Virus record (IMG/VR): IMGVR_UViG_3300033149_003526
Span: 1-64,000 of that record
Length of the DNA stretch: 64,000 nt
Reading direction: 5' to 3' (one strand)
Origin: a virus
Shown here: positions 8,353-17,908 of the stretch, piece by piece
How positions within the stretch are numbered: the stretch's first letter is position 1
Layout of the letters: every line of letters starts with the position of its first letter
Notes under the pieces: model-generated
Database searches by the model: none
Told to the model about the DNA's origin: nothing
The model's input: the letters and a program-made list of their open reading frames with translations, nothing else
Translations under genes and position numbers: made by a program

Positions 8353-8733
8353 ATGATTAAATGTTTATGTAACGATGGATTTAATGAAGAATGTCCTATT
8401 CATGGCAATAAAGGAACTAAATATGACCAAGGAAAACCAGCATTAGCACTTATACCTGCAGAAGCTATTTTTGAAATAGGTAAAGTATTTACATTTGGAG
8501 CTAGAAAATATGGTGCATATAATTGGAGAAAAGGATTATCTTGGACTAGATTATTAAGTGCTACATTAAGACATATTTATGCTTTTTTATTAGGAGAAGA
8601 TAATGATCCTGAAAGTGGATATAATCATTTAGCACATGCAGGTGCTTGTATTTGTATGTTATTAACTTTATATAAAAATAAGACGTTAGATGATAGATAT
8701 GTTGAAAAAAAGAAGAAAAAAAAGAAAAAATAA
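8353..8733 (+). CDS. DUF5664-type dATP/dGTP diphosphohydrolase-like protein
   Basis: The 126-residue protein has the hallmark elements of the phage family annotated as dATP/dGTP diphosphohydrolase N-terminal domain (DUF5664): KYDQGKPALALIP, FGARKYGAYNWRKG, LLSATLRHIYAFLLGED and DPESGYNHLAHA. These are related to all-alpha NTP pyrophosphatases such as MazG. It would hydrolyse canonical dNTPs to dNMPs. Next to queD and a deoxyribosyltransferase-like gene it could deplete dGTP in favour of a modified nucleotide. The N-terminus has an additional Cys/His cluster (CLCNDGFNEECPIH) and the C-terminus ends in a run of Lys. GGAGGTGA precedes the start. Confidence 0.75.
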   Translation: MIKCLCNDGFNEECPIHGNKGTKYDQGKPALALIPAEAIFEIGKVFTFGARKYGAYNWRKGLSWTRLLSATLRHIYAFLLGEDNDPESGYNHLAHAGACICMLLTLYKNKTLDDRYVEKKKKKKKK

Positions 8734-9082
8734 ACAAACAAAAAGAAAAGCTAAATCTGTAGGTAATATACCATCTAGAATAGTTGAAATTATTAATTAT
8801 TTATCTACTGTTTTTAGTAATAAACTAATGGAAAAAGAAGATCTTAAACAAGATTTATATTTATTATATTTATCAATGTTAAAAAACGATAAAAGAGCTA
8901 AAAATGCTAAACCTGGTTATTTCTTTTTAAGATTTAAATGGTATTTATTAACTAAATATAAAAGAGAAATAAATCGTAAAAAAAAGGAGTGGGAATATGT
9001 ACAACAATTTAATCCAAACAAGACAAGAGATCAGTCAAAAATTGGATACATTAATCCTATTAGAAATACTAAAAGAAAATAA
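8699..9082 (+). CDS. Sigma-70 region-2-like transcription factor
   Basis: The start is uncertain between ATG 8690 and 8699, and neither has a clear ribosome binding site. Coupling to the upstream gene end at 8733 is likely. After a highly basic N-terminus the sequence MEKEDLKQDLYLLYLSML, then GYFFLRFKWYLLTKYKREI, resembles sigma region 2 (core-binding and -10 recognition helices). The region 4 equivalent is on a separate overlapping frame (8997). This is reminiscent of split late sigma systems such as T4 gp55/gp33 or SPO1 gp33/gp34. It sits immediately before the terminase genes, as expected for a late-gene activator. Confidence 0.6.
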   Translation: MLKKRRKKRKNKQTKRKAKSVGNIPSRIVEIINYLSTVFSNKLMEKEDLKQDLYLLYLSMLKNDKRAKNAKPGYFFLRFKWYLLTKYKREINRKKKEWEYVQQFNPNKTRDQSKIGYINPIRNTKRK

Positions 9083-9224
9083 AAGTAAAACACATTTTAA
9101 TATTGTAAAATTATTTATGCAAGGGTATAATGTAACTGAAATTTCTAGAGAAATTGGTATTAGTAGATATAAAGTAGATAAAATGCTAAAAGAAAGTTTA
9201 CAATTTTTGAGACAATATGTTTAA
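8997..9224 (+). CDS. Sigma region-4-like helix-turn-helix protein
   Basis: The 75-residue protein ends with a clear HTH of the sigma region 4/LuxR kind: VKLFMQGYNVTEISREIGIS, then RYKVDKML. It overlaps the region-2-like gene by 86 bases in another frame and has its own AAAAAGGAG site six bases before ATG, so it is translated independently. Together the two would make a two-subunit sigma. A frameshift fusion is possible but not required. It lies 16 bases ahead of the small terminase gene. Confidence 0.65.
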   Translation: MYNNLIQTRQEISQKLDTLILLEILKENKSKTHFNIVKLFMQGYNVTEISREIGISRYKVDKMLKESLQFLRQYV

Positions 9225-9239
9225 TAAAAGGAGGATAAT

Positions 9240-9758
9240 ATGGGTAATACAAAAAAATTAAAAGTATATAAAAGAAGATTAGCAGTAAAAAAAGATTATT
9301 TAAAAGGAATGAGCATACCAGAATTAGCAGAAAAATATGGAGTATCTGAATCTGTAATAAAAAGAGATATTAAAAAAATAAATGAAGAATATATAGCAGC
9401 AGTACAAAAAAACCCATATATATTAGAGAGACAAGCTGAATATATTTTAAGACATTTAGATGAATTAAAAATGATTAAAGAAAAATTATGGGAAATAGAA
9501 GAAAAAGCGTCAGATAAAGAAAAAATAGCAGCATTAAAAGCTATTTTAGATGAGTTACATCATGAAGCTAGAGTATTAAAATTAATTGATGTATCAAAAA
9601 CTATTAATAATTATATACACATAGATAAAATTGAAATTGTATTAAATAAAGTCATAGATATTATAAAAGAATTTGTTCCATTAGAAAAGCAAGAAATAGC
9701 ATTAGAACGATTAAAAAATATAGGAGAAACAGTATTTAGAGAAGAAGAAAGGAGGTAA
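9240..9758 (+). CDS. terS: Small terminase subunit (TerS-like)
   Basis: The 172-residue protein has an N-terminal HTH (residues 17-48, LKGMSIPELAEKYGVSESVI) followed by two long helices (residues 60-115) and a C-terminal part ending EEERR. This is the usual build of ring-forming small terminases that recognise phage DNA. It lies one small gene ahead of the large terminase and has a strong AAAAGGAGG site. Assignment rests on architecture and position. Confidence 0.75.
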   Translation: MGNTKKLKVYKRRLAVKKDYLKGMSIPELAEKYGVSESVIKRDIKKINEEYIAAVQKNPYILERQAEYILRHLDELKMIKEKLWEIEEKASDKEKIAALKAILDELHHEARVLKLIDVSKTINNYIHIDKIEIVLNKVIDIIKEFVPLEKQEIALERLKNIGETVFREEERR

Positions 9759-9765
9759 AGGTTAT

Positions 9766-10116
9766 ATGGAATGTTATGAAGCTCATAAATATAATGATGA
9801 ATATAAAAAACAAATTTTAGATATTTACTATAAGTTATTAAATGTTATACAAGAAACAGAAGATAAAAATAAACATTTATATGATGGTCCTTCGTTTTCT
9901 TCTATAATTGTAACTCAAGCATTATTATTAGAATTAGCTAATACATTACAGTATTTAAATGAAGGAAATAAAAAATTATTAACTCAGGTAATAAATGATA
10001 CTATATCTATTATGTTAATTACGTATTTAGGATCAAAAATAGAAGATACAAATAATGGTAATATAGAAGAAAATAATACTGATAAAAAAGAAAAAGAAGA
10101 AGATAACGATGAATAA
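9766..10116 (+). CDS. Small acidic protein between terminase genes
   Basis: The 116-residue product is helical in the middle (SIIVTQALLLELANTLQYLN) and ends in a very acidic tail (EENNTDKKEKEEDNDE). No family is recognised. AGGAGG precedes the start, and the last bases overlap the large terminase start by eight. Its place between terS and terL suggests a packaging accessory role. Confidence 0.55.
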   Translation: MECYEAHKYNDEYKKQILDIYYKLLNVIQETEDKNKHLYDGPSFSSIIVTQALLLELANTLQYLNEGNKKLLTQVINDTISIMLITYLGSKIEDTNNGNIEENNTDKKEKEEDNDE

Positions 10117-11941
10117 TAATAAAAGTAAAAAATCTGCTTCTTCAAAAATAAGGGAATTATTTTCTAATACTATAAATAGGGAATTAAAAGATTTAGAACA
10201 TAAAAAAACTAGTAAATTTAGAACTCCTCTAGTTACTCCTAAAGAATTTTTTGAAGACTGGTTAAAAACTCCATTATTTCCTGCTCAATATTCAGCAGTT
10301 AATCATATATTTACTGAAGATTATCAAGATTTAAGAACTGATATAAATGAAATTATGTTAAAATGGGCTGAAGGATCTGGTAAAAATTTTACTTGTGCTA
10401 GAACATTAGCTTATGTAGCTTATTGGTTAGTAAATTTAATAGATCCACAAGAGTATTTGGGAGTAGGTAAAAATACTCCTATTGTATTAGTAAATGTATC
10501 GTTTAGAGAAGAACATGCTAAAGGTATATTTTTTAGACAATTTGTAGAGTGCATTAAATCTACTATAAATCCTAGAACAGGTAATAACTGGTTTGAAGAA
10601 CAAGGAATGGATTTAAGAGAAGGTAAAGATATACAAACTAGAAAAACATTATTTCCTAGACATATAGAAGCAGTAGCAGAAAACTCAGTTCATTATACTG
10701 CTGAAGGTAAAAATATATTAGTAGCAGTATTTGATGAAATTGCAGAATTTAGATATGATAAAGCTAAATTACTTTATAATAATCTTAAAAATACTGCATT
10801 TTCAAGATTTCCTCATCACTATAAAATTATTAGTATTTCTTATCCTAGAGATCCTTATGATTTTTTTGTTCAATTATATGATAGTGTAGATAGTTTACCA
10901 GAAAAAGAAAGATCAAAAGTATATAGAGAAACTAAAGCAGCATGGCAAATTAGAAATAAAAAAGGCGCTCATCCTATTCTTATTAAAAAAAGAGCTTACA
11001 GAACTAAAGAAGATTATGCTCCTGCTTATAGAATAGATCCAGAAGATGCAGCTAGAAGATTTGAATGTAAATTTTTACATGGATATAAAGGTAGGTTTTT
11101 AAAAAGGTTTGAATTAGTTTTAGAAAAATGTGTTAATTTTGATAGACCAGTTCCTTATATATTAGAATCAGATTCTTTAGCTATTACTGATGTAGAATTA
11201 TTGAATTTAACTTGGCAAGCTTGGTTTAAACCTAGATATTCTTATGAAGCATATTTGTTAGAACAAAAATATATAAAAAATAGAACAGATACGTTAGAGA
11301 ACCAAATAAACAAAGAGTTAGAACGACATGAATTTGCTCAATATTTTGTGCATATAGACTTATCTAGAGGTATAGAAGACTTTGCAGGATTAACCTTATT
11401 ACACACATATAAACATTTACCTACTTCAGTTGGTTATTATGTGGATTTAGCAATTCAAATAAAACCTGAATCAGACGAAATAGAATTTGATAATTTATAT
11501 AAATTTATATTACAATTATTATCTATGGGTTTTGATATACAAAAGGTAACTTTTGATGGATTTCAATCTACTCATTTAATACAAAAATTAGAAAATAACA
11601 ACGTTGAATGTGATATAATATCTGTAGATAGAAGTAGAAAACCTTATGATACTTTAAAACATCTATTATATCAAGGATTAGTTAATATTTATTACTATGC
11701 ACCTTTAGTAAGAGAGTTAAAAGAATTAATTATTACTCCTACTGGAAAAGTAGACCATCCAAAAGAAAGTAAACAAAGATTAATGGAAGAAGGTATAAAA
11801 AAAGGATCTAAAGATGTAGCAGATAGTTTAGCTGCTGCTGTATATAGTGCATTAGTTACTAGTCAGAGTACTGAAAATATTGTTATAAGTACTTTAGATG
11901 TAGATATAGATAATTTAGATAAATTAAATAAAATTTTATAG
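10109..11941 (+). CDS. terL: Large terminase subunit, ATPase-nuclease
   Basis: The 610-residue packaging motor has a Walker A variant AEGSGKNFT at residues 87-95, Walker B ILVAVFDE at 203-210, a coupling motif ISISYPR near 241-247 and a C-terminal RNase H-fold nuclease with acidic residues D417 (HIDLSRG), D483 (TFDGF) and D569/D572 (KDVADSL). The motor pumps DNA into the prohead through the portal and cuts the concatemer. The gene follows terS and precedes portal in standard order. Confidence 0.9.
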   Translation: MNNNKSKKSASSKIRELFSNTINRELKDLEHKKTSKFRTPLVTPKEFFEDWLKTPLFPAQYSAVNHIFTEDYQDLRTDINEIMLKWAEGSGKNFTCARTLAYVAYWLVNLIDPQEYLGVGKNTPIVLVNVSFREEHAKGIFFRQFVECIKSTINPRTGNNWFEEQGMDLREGKDIQTRKTLFPRHIEAVAENSVHYTAEGKNILVAVFDEIAEFRYDKAKLLYNNLKNTAFSRFPHHYKIISISYPRDPYDFFVQLYDSVDSLPEKERSKVYRETKAAWQIRNKKGAHPILIKKRAYRTKEDYAPAYRIDPEDAARRFECKFLHGYKGRFLKRFELVLEKCVNFDRPVPYILESDSLAITDVELLNLTWQAWFKPRYSYEAYLLEQKYIKNRTDTLENQINKELERHEFAQYFVHIDLSRGIEDFAGLTLLHTYKHLPTSVGYYVDLAIQIKPESDEIEFDNLYKFILQLLSMGFDIQKVTFDGFQSTHLIQKLENNNVECDIISVDRSRKPYDTLKHLLYQGLVNIYYYAPLVRELKELIITPTGKVDHPKESKQRLMEEGIKKGSKDVADSLAAAVYSALVTSQSTENIVISTLDVDIDNLDKLNKIL

Positions 11942-11975
11942 AATTTAAATCTTTTTCAATAAAGGAGGATTGTAT

Positions 11976-13208
11976 ATGTTCTGGAAAACATTATTTTCTG
12001 GAAAAAAACAAAACGAATCTGATAAAGAATCACAAATTATAGAAACCCCATCAGCTTATGCTACTGAATTAGGAGGAGCTGAAAGTGTATCTGAAACATT
12101 AGATCCTAACACTATTGCTACTTTATATAATCGATCTGTATTGCTAAAACGTTATATTAAATATATAGTAAGTGAATGTTTAAGAAATGATATTATAGCA
12201 AGACCTAAACCAGAATATCAAAACAATAAAAAATCTAAAGATAAAGCAGAAAAACTAAATAATTTATTAGCATATTGTAATAAATACGAAACTTTTAGGG
12301 AAATAAGAGAAAAATATTTAAAAGATTATCTATTGTATGGTAGAGCAGGCATAGAAATAGAACCTTCAGATGTGCATGAATTTCCTACTGCTTTATATGC
12401 TGTTCCCGGATACTGTATTAAATTAAATACTGATAATTCAGGTAATTTTAAAGATCCTGAAAAAGCATATTTAATAGTTAATCCTAGTAGAACAGATGAA
12501 ATAGTAGCTACTTTTTCTTATTATTCTTTAGTGTATTTAATTTACGATAAATTAAGTGATAGAGTGTATGGTGAATCTCCTATTTTATCTATATATAATG
12601 AAATTGTAGCAGATTTAAATGCTTCTGAAAATTTACAAAATGCAGGATCATTAAAATCTGGTATAGTATCAGTAAAAAGGGCTAATAGAACAGTATTACA
12701 AAGTTTAATTGAAAAAATAAAGCAATTAATAAGAGTTAATGCTAAAGTTAAAATAGCTTCTATTAGTGCAGAAGATGCTAAATTTATAGATTTAACTAAT
12801 GCTACAGTAGAAGAATTAGTATCTTTACAAAAATGGATAGCTCAAAAAGGTAATGTATATAATATTCCACTGTATATATTAGGTTTAGAAATAAAAGGAT
12901 CTGCTACTGCAAGAGAACAAAAAGATGACTTTAGAGCATTAGTAGAAGAAATAATTAAGTATGAAATAGATAAATTAAACGCTATTATTCTTAATGCTAG
13001 ATTAGGCTGGAACGATGTAGAATTTTATTGTCCTAATTTAGCTACTAGAATTACTTATGAAAGAACTAGGGTAGCAGTAAGATTAGTAAATGCAGGAATA
13101 ATTACTCCTAATGAAGCTAGAACAGAATATTTAGGATTAAAACCATTAAACGATCCTGAAGCAAATAAACTTCACTCAAAAACTTCTCCTAAAAAAACTG
13201 AAGAGTAA
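11976..13208 (+). CDS. Portal protein
   Basis: ATG 11976 is preferred over the upstream TTG at 11970 because AAAGGAGG ends seven bases before it. The 410-residue product matches siphovirus portals in size, position after terL, and features. These are an N-terminal helical segment, KYLKDYLLYGRAGIEI, SDRVYGESPI near the middle, IPLYILGLE followed by SATAREQKDDF (the long stem helix), and a C-terminal helix ITPNEARTEYLGL. Portal forms the dodecameric channel at one head vertex. Its stop lies two bases from the stop of the converging structural operon, and the protease and capsid genes usually found next are 15 kb away on the other strand. Confidence 0.85.
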   Translation: MFWKTLFSGKKQNESDKESQIIETPSAYATELGGAESVSETLDPNTIATLYNRSVLLKRYIKYIVSECLRNDIIARPKPEYQNNKKSKDKAEKLNNLLAYCNKYETFREIREKYLKDYLLYGRAGIEIEPSDVHEFPTALYAVPGYCIKLNTDNSGNFKDPEKAYLIVNPSRTDEIVATFSYYSLVYLIYDKLSDRVYGESPILSIYNEIVADLNASENLQNAGSLKSGIVSVKRANRTVLQSLIEKIKQLIRVNAKVKIASISAEDAKFIDLTNATVEELVSLQKWIAQKGNVYNIPLYILGLEIKGSATAREQKDDFRALVEEIIKYEIDKLNAIILNARLGWNDVEFYCPNLATRITYERTRVAVRLVNAGIITPNEARTEYLGLKPLNDPEANKLHSKTSPKKTEE

Positions 13209-13210
13209 TA

Positions 13211-15784
13211 TTAAGAAATTCTCATTACTAATGCAGCTAAATTATATTTAAATGAAATGTTATTTCCATAATATCGTCGTATAGAATAGTGTATTTGTAT
13301 ATAATGACCAGGTTTAATTGATTGTACGTTTGCATATCCTTGAAATCTAGTAACTGTTTCATTATTTGCAGCGTAAAAACTTCTATTTTGATTAGTTATA
13401 GAATCTTGTATTGTTATAACCCAAGTTGGATAACCGATAACTTCTATACCTGGTTTAGTAACATATAATACTTTACCAACTGCGATACCGTACTCTTCAG
13501 TAGTTTCTTTATACCCTGCCATAGCTAATGCATCAATTCTATCTTCTAAAGTAGCAAAATAATCAGTTAAATCTGTACCAAACCAATAATTACTAGTTAA
13601 TACTAATTCTGTAGTTTTATTTTCTAAATTATACTTAACTTTTTGTATTATAAGTTTCTTATTTTGTAAATAAGATAAATTAGTATTATCAATTTTTACA
13701 GCATATCCAATGCTTAAATCTGTTTTTACTCCATCAACTACACAGCTTCCTCCTATATAAGCATCTTTATAAGGTGCTATATACAATTCTGCAAATTTTT
13801 TAAGATCTCCAGTATCATCTCTTTGTCCTTCTATATATTTGAATCGATCATCTACTAATGTTTTAATGTTTTTTACTCCAAAATCAGTATAAGCAGATCC
13901 AACCCATCCTGTATCGTATATTAAAAACAATGGATTACCGCTCTCATCAGTCATAATTGCTCCATCTTCATCCCTTTTGTAGTCTCCTCTTATTACTAAC
14001 CTAGTTATTCTATCGGATAGATTATAGTTTACATTTAAATCTATAACTGTGTATTTATTGCTATCTACTGACTCTCCTTCACTGTGAACATATAAATTTT
14101 TAGTAGACAAATTAGTCAGATCGTAAACTTTAAAAATTTTGTCAAATCCTAAATACCAAGCATATATACCTGCTGATTTAAAAATGTATGATAATCCATT
14201 TCCAATTGTAGCGTTATTAAAATTTACTTTATAAAGAGTAAAATCTGGTAAATCTCCAGCTATATCTCTACAATATAATTTTGGGGATGAATTTACTATT
14301 TTAATAATAATTGATTTAGAAGATACATTATAATCTGTATAGTTAAATACCCAAGGTGAGTTCTCGAAATATTTTCTAAATCCTACTGCATAATACTTAA
14401 TAATTTGTTCGTTATTTTTAATACTATATGTAACAGATTCAATAAAACCTCCAAATTTTACTTGCCCATAAATAACTCCATATACCAACTGTCCTTCTTT
14501 AAACAGCGGGGTACTATCAAATTTAGTATATTGAACAAATTCCATTACATCTGCTTCATTAAAACTATTTGTAATATATGTAATACGAACGTTAGGATAA
14601 TAAAATACTCCATTATGACTGACAACTAAACCATCTACTTGATCGTAAGGAGCATCACCTATATAAGTACCATTAGCATCTCTAATTTGTACACTAGACG
14701 GTAAATATATAATATCGATTTGATCATCACTATAAACTGAATTAGGTAATTTATAAGATATTAATCCTTGAGAATCTGGGAAAGAATCTGTTCGTTCTAA
14801 ATCACTATCAATTTTAACACACTCACCATTTATACAAGTGTATCCAGAAGGACAAGGATTGTTAGCATCACATTCTAAAGTTCTTTGATTTAATTCAGTA
14901 GTAGTTACTGGATCTTTTAATTTTTTAGGGGAATACACTAACCTTAGATAGCTAATATCTGAATATTTAAAACGGTACGTTTCTTTATTAAGCGTTACAG
15001 TAGTACCAAAAAAAATTCCAGTAGTAATTGTACTAACATCTTTTTCTACTATATTGTTATCATTTTCATCTAACCATTCCCATTGTAGTAATAATTCTAA
15101 ACTACGTATGTTTTCTTCATATGTAGTGGACGATACTTTAGATGCTTTAATTGCCAAATAATTAAAAAAATTATTACTAGTTGCTATTCTAATAGTTTGT
15201 CCATCATTGCTTACAAAATCTACACCACTAAAAATATAATTAGATGGATCAGGATTATAGTTATTAATTAAATTTATAAGAGTAGATACATTTACTTTTA
15301 CAGTATAATCGTAAATTTCATTATATATAGCATGCTCATGCTGCAAATCAAAATCAAAAAGTCCATGACAAGGAGTAGTTCCTGGATAATATCCTATATA
15401 TCTTAAATTAAATCTATAATCTTTATATAGTTTACCATCTGCATTAACTGTAAATGCTGTATTAAATGGTAATCCATTTATATAATTTCCATTTTCAGAA
15501 ATAACTCTTATTTCTGGTGCATCTCCATCATATACTACTACTGGATTATTTTTAGCTATGTTAAGTATAGAAGGCTTACAACTAGGATGTGTAGGATGTG
15601 AAATAGAATAATCCAAAAACATTATATAATTATAATATCCTTGACTAGCTGCATTTTTAAATACATTACTTAATAATAATTTAGTTTTATACTTATAATG
15701 TTTATTAATTTTATATGAAAATATATTTCCTATCGGTATTAAAGGAGAAATTTCTACTAACCTAAATTTATAAATAACTCCCAT
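13211..15784 (-). CDS. Tail hub/tip protein with knottin-like insert
   Basis: The 857-residue product is the last gene of the leftward virion operon. The C-terminal half (about 410-780) resembles siphovirus tail hub (Tal/gp27-like) proteins: LVYGVIYGQVKFGGFIESV, KYYAVGFRKYFENSPW, and an end domain with FAELYIAPYKDA and VKYNLENKTTELVL, then a terminal beta domain. Near residue 315 there is a compact Cys-rich insert (CDANNPCPSGYTCINGEC), spaced like small EGF/knottin modules and likely disulfide-bonded. It probably contacts the host surface at the tail tip. GGAGG precedes the start. Confidence 0.65.
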   Translation of the reverse strand: MGVIYKFRLVEISPLIPIGNIFSYKINKHYKYKTKLLLSNVFKNAASQGYYNYIMFLDYSISHPTHPSCKPSILNIAKNNPVVVYDGDAPEIRVISENGNYINGLPFNTAFTVNADGKLYKDYRFNLRYIGYYPGTTPCHGLFDFDLQHEHAIYNEIYDYTVKVNVSTLINLINNYNPDPSNYIFSGVDFVSNDGQTIRIATSNNFFNYLAIKASKVSSTTYEENIRSLELLLQWEWLDENDNNIVEKDVSTITTGIFFGTTVTLNKETYRFKYSDISYLRLVYSPKKLKDPVTTTELNQRTLECDANNPCPSGYTCINGECVKIDSDLERTDSFPDSQGLISYKLPNSVYSDDQIDIIYLPSSVQIRDANGTYIGDAPYDQVDGLVVSHNGVFYYPNVRITYITNSFNEADVMEFVQYTKFDSTPLFKEGQLVYGVIYGQVKFGGFIESVTYSIKNNEQIIKYYAVGFRKYFENSPWVFNYTDYNVSSKSIIIKIVNSSPKLYCRDIAGDLPDFTLYKVNFNNATIGNGLSYIFKSAGIYAWYLGFDKIFKVYDLTNLSTKNLYVHSEGESVDSNKYTVIDLNVNYNLSDRITRLVIRGDYKRDEDGAIMTDESGNPLFLIYDTGWVGSAYTDFGVKNIKTLVDDRFKYIEGQRDDTGDLKKFAELYIAPYKDAYIGGSCVVDGVKTDLSIGYAVKIDNTNLSYLQNKKLIIQKVKYNLENKTTELVLTSNYWFGTDLTDYFATLEDRIDALAMAGYKETTEEYGIAVGKVLYVTKPGIEVIGYPTWVITIQDSITNQNRSFYAANNETVTRFQGYANVQSIKPGHYIQIHYSIRRYYGNNISFKYNLAALVMRIS

Positions 15785-15787
15785 TTT

Positions 15788-17905
15788 TTACCTCCGCTTT
15801 ATGTAAAATCTAGTATATATATTATTTGGTTTAGAAACATCAGTTATTATTTGTCCATTTCTAATTTCATCGCTGTAATAAGACTCTAAAAACATTCTAT
15901 AAGTATAATCATATAGTTTTTCTTGGTTTGTAATAGTAGTATATCCTACTCTGTTTGCCAAATCTATGTATTTCACTGTTATACCTAATTCTGGAAAAAT
16001 TGGTAAATCAAATACAATAGTAAAATAATCTTTATAAGGCAATATAATATACTTTATATTAGAATTTTCTCTATACAATAATATTCCACTAATAATAATT
16101 TTAGTTTCGATATTGCCTATATCACTAGTTAATAAATCGTATTTTTGATTTATAAGACTAATATTTTCTCTTATAAAATTTTCTTGCAATGGTAAATTGT
16201 ACAAATTGGTATTTCCTTTTCTAATTTTTAAATTTATATCAGTATTATATGTATTAAGATTAACAAATACTAAATATAATAATCCTTCATTAGCATTTAT
16301 AGTATCAGTAGTTAAACTATTCCCATTTATAAACTGTAATTCGCTATTATTGTCTAGTATGTAACCATTAGATACGCTAATAGTAGCAGTTTGATTCCCA
16401 TTATCTGTAACAGTAATATTAAACCCAGATAATGGTAAATGACTTAAAAATATTTCATGTAATTTAATATTGTTATAATTATTATAAATTTCTATTTTTT
16501 TAGGAGGTATCACCGTAGATGTAGTTGGTAATTCGTATTTAATAACAAATTTATTTCTATCTATCCTATCTAAATATCCACTATATTTTATATTTATATT
16601 TGTGTTAGAATAATAATATTTAATATTTAAAGCAACTTGAATATAATTGTTACTATTGTTATTTTTAAATCTTACATAAACAGTTTTGTCTCCTTCGTTG
16701 TTATTACCTCCTACACTAGAGTTAGTTATATCTATATTAAATGGATTAGATAAAGAAAAATACACAGTCCAATCAGTATTATTTAAAGAATACGAATATA
16801 AAGATATACAATTAGGAACTATTTTATCGTCTGTAAAATACACAGGTAGTATATTATTACTAATATATCTATCATAAGATAATAAATCACTAATATGCTG
16901 ATTAAAAAATAGTAATTCATAAGTAAATGGTGTTTGATTATTAAAAGACGATGAAATAGCATCTGATATGTTTAACGAATAAATTCCATTAAAATTTGAA
17001 GTATCTATGTATTCAGTTTCAACTGTATCGTTTGCATTATTAGTAGAATATACTTTATTAATTTGTACAGTGGTAGATGTACCATCAGGCAATCTTAACG
17101 TAATTTTTGGATAAAATAAAATTGACGTATTAAATGTAATTACAAATTTTACAGAATTTTCTTTTAAAATTACTGAATTGTATACGAATCCGCTATTACC
17201 TACTACTTTTACAGAACTTACTTCCAATGGAATTACTGTCTGAGAAATAGATACGTTTACAGTTAAACCACTAGCACCATTAGCAATTTCTAGTATGTCT
17301 AAAGTAAGTATATCTCCTTTACTAAGCATATCTTTTACTGGTTTATTACTAAAAGCTACATTTGAACTACTATTTGCATATAAAACAGGATAATCATCTG
17401 GACTATAAAATATACTATCTCCATTAAGTTTTACATCTACTACTGTTTTACCTGAAATACCTTTATTTTTACAATGTATAGATACATTTTCAATTTTTCC
17501 TAAAAAATATGGTATTAAAATTTGTTTCACATTTGAACCTACAGTAGGATCTTCTATATACCAAGTTTCATAGTGATATGGAGGTGAAATTTGGTATTCT
17601 CCAACCTTATAAAGTACTATATAATCCTTAGAAAACACACATTTATCAATAAACGATAACGCTGGGATTACCGTCTCATTAAACATTAGATAATCTTTTA
17701 TATTTATAGTTTTTAATATATTTTCTTTTAAAGTTACACTGTCAATACTATTAATTAACTGTATCAACTTTTTAAAAATAGTATCTTTATCTTTAATACT
17801 TAAATTGTCAGATAAATACATCCATTCAGATATATACCCAGAATGATATAAATTACTAGGTGGATATTCTACACTAATTGTATTGCTATAAATGTTAGTA
17901 CCCAT
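15788..17905 (-). CDS. Large beta-rich virion protein (baseplate/fibre)
   Basis: The 705-residue protein is rich in Asn, Ser, Ile and Tyr and looks like stacked beta domains, as in phage tip or fibre proteins. A recognisable structural segment is VDVKLNGDSIFYSPDDYPVL near residue 180, similar in style to virion carbohydrate-binding or jelly-roll domains. There is no enzymatic motif. It lies four bases from its neighbours within the tail-tip gene group, with a GGAG site. Function is inferred from location and composition. Confidence 0.55.
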   Translation of the reverse strand: MGTNIYSNTISVEYPPSNLYHSGYISEWMYLSDNLSIKDKDTIFKKLIQLINSIDSVTLKENILKTINIKDYLMFNETVIPALSFIDKCVFSKDYIVLYKVGEYQISPPYHYETWYIEDPTVGSNVKQILIPYFLGKIENVSIHCKNKGISGKTVVDVKLNGDSIFYSPDDYPVLYANSSSNVAFSNKPVKDMLSKGDILTLDILEIANGASGLTVNVSISQTVIPLEVSSVKVVGNSGFVYNSVILKENSVKFVITFNTSILFYPKITLRLPDGTSTTVQINKVYSTNNANDTVETEYIDTSNFNGIYSLNISDAISSSFNNQTPFTYELLFFNQHISDLLSYDRYISNNILPVYFTDDKIVPNCISLYSYSLNNTDWTVYFSLSNPFNIDITNSSVGGNNNEGDKTVYVRFKNNNSNNYIQVALNIKYYYSNTNINIKYSGYLDRIDRNKFVIKYELPTTSTVIPPKKIEIYNNYNNIKLHEIFLSHLPLSGFNITVTDNGNQTATISVSNGYILDNNSELQFINGNSLTTDTINANEGLLYLVFVNLNTYNTDINLKIRKGNTNLYNLPLQENFIRENISLINQKYDLLTSDIGNIETKIIISGILLYRENSNIKYIILPYKDYFTIVFDLPIFPELGITVKYIDLANRVGYTTITNQEKLYDYTYRMFLESYYSDEIRNGQIITDVSKPNNIYTRFYIKRR

Positions 17906-17908
17906 AAT

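Noticed and set aside
8705-8730. Two A AAA AAG slippery sequences at the end of the DUF5664 gene, as in dnaX -1 frameshifting
   Set aside because: The -1 frame meets a stop about 50 bases later (TAG at 8760) without useful coding, and the sigma-like gene lies in the other frame. More likely a simple Lys-rich tail.
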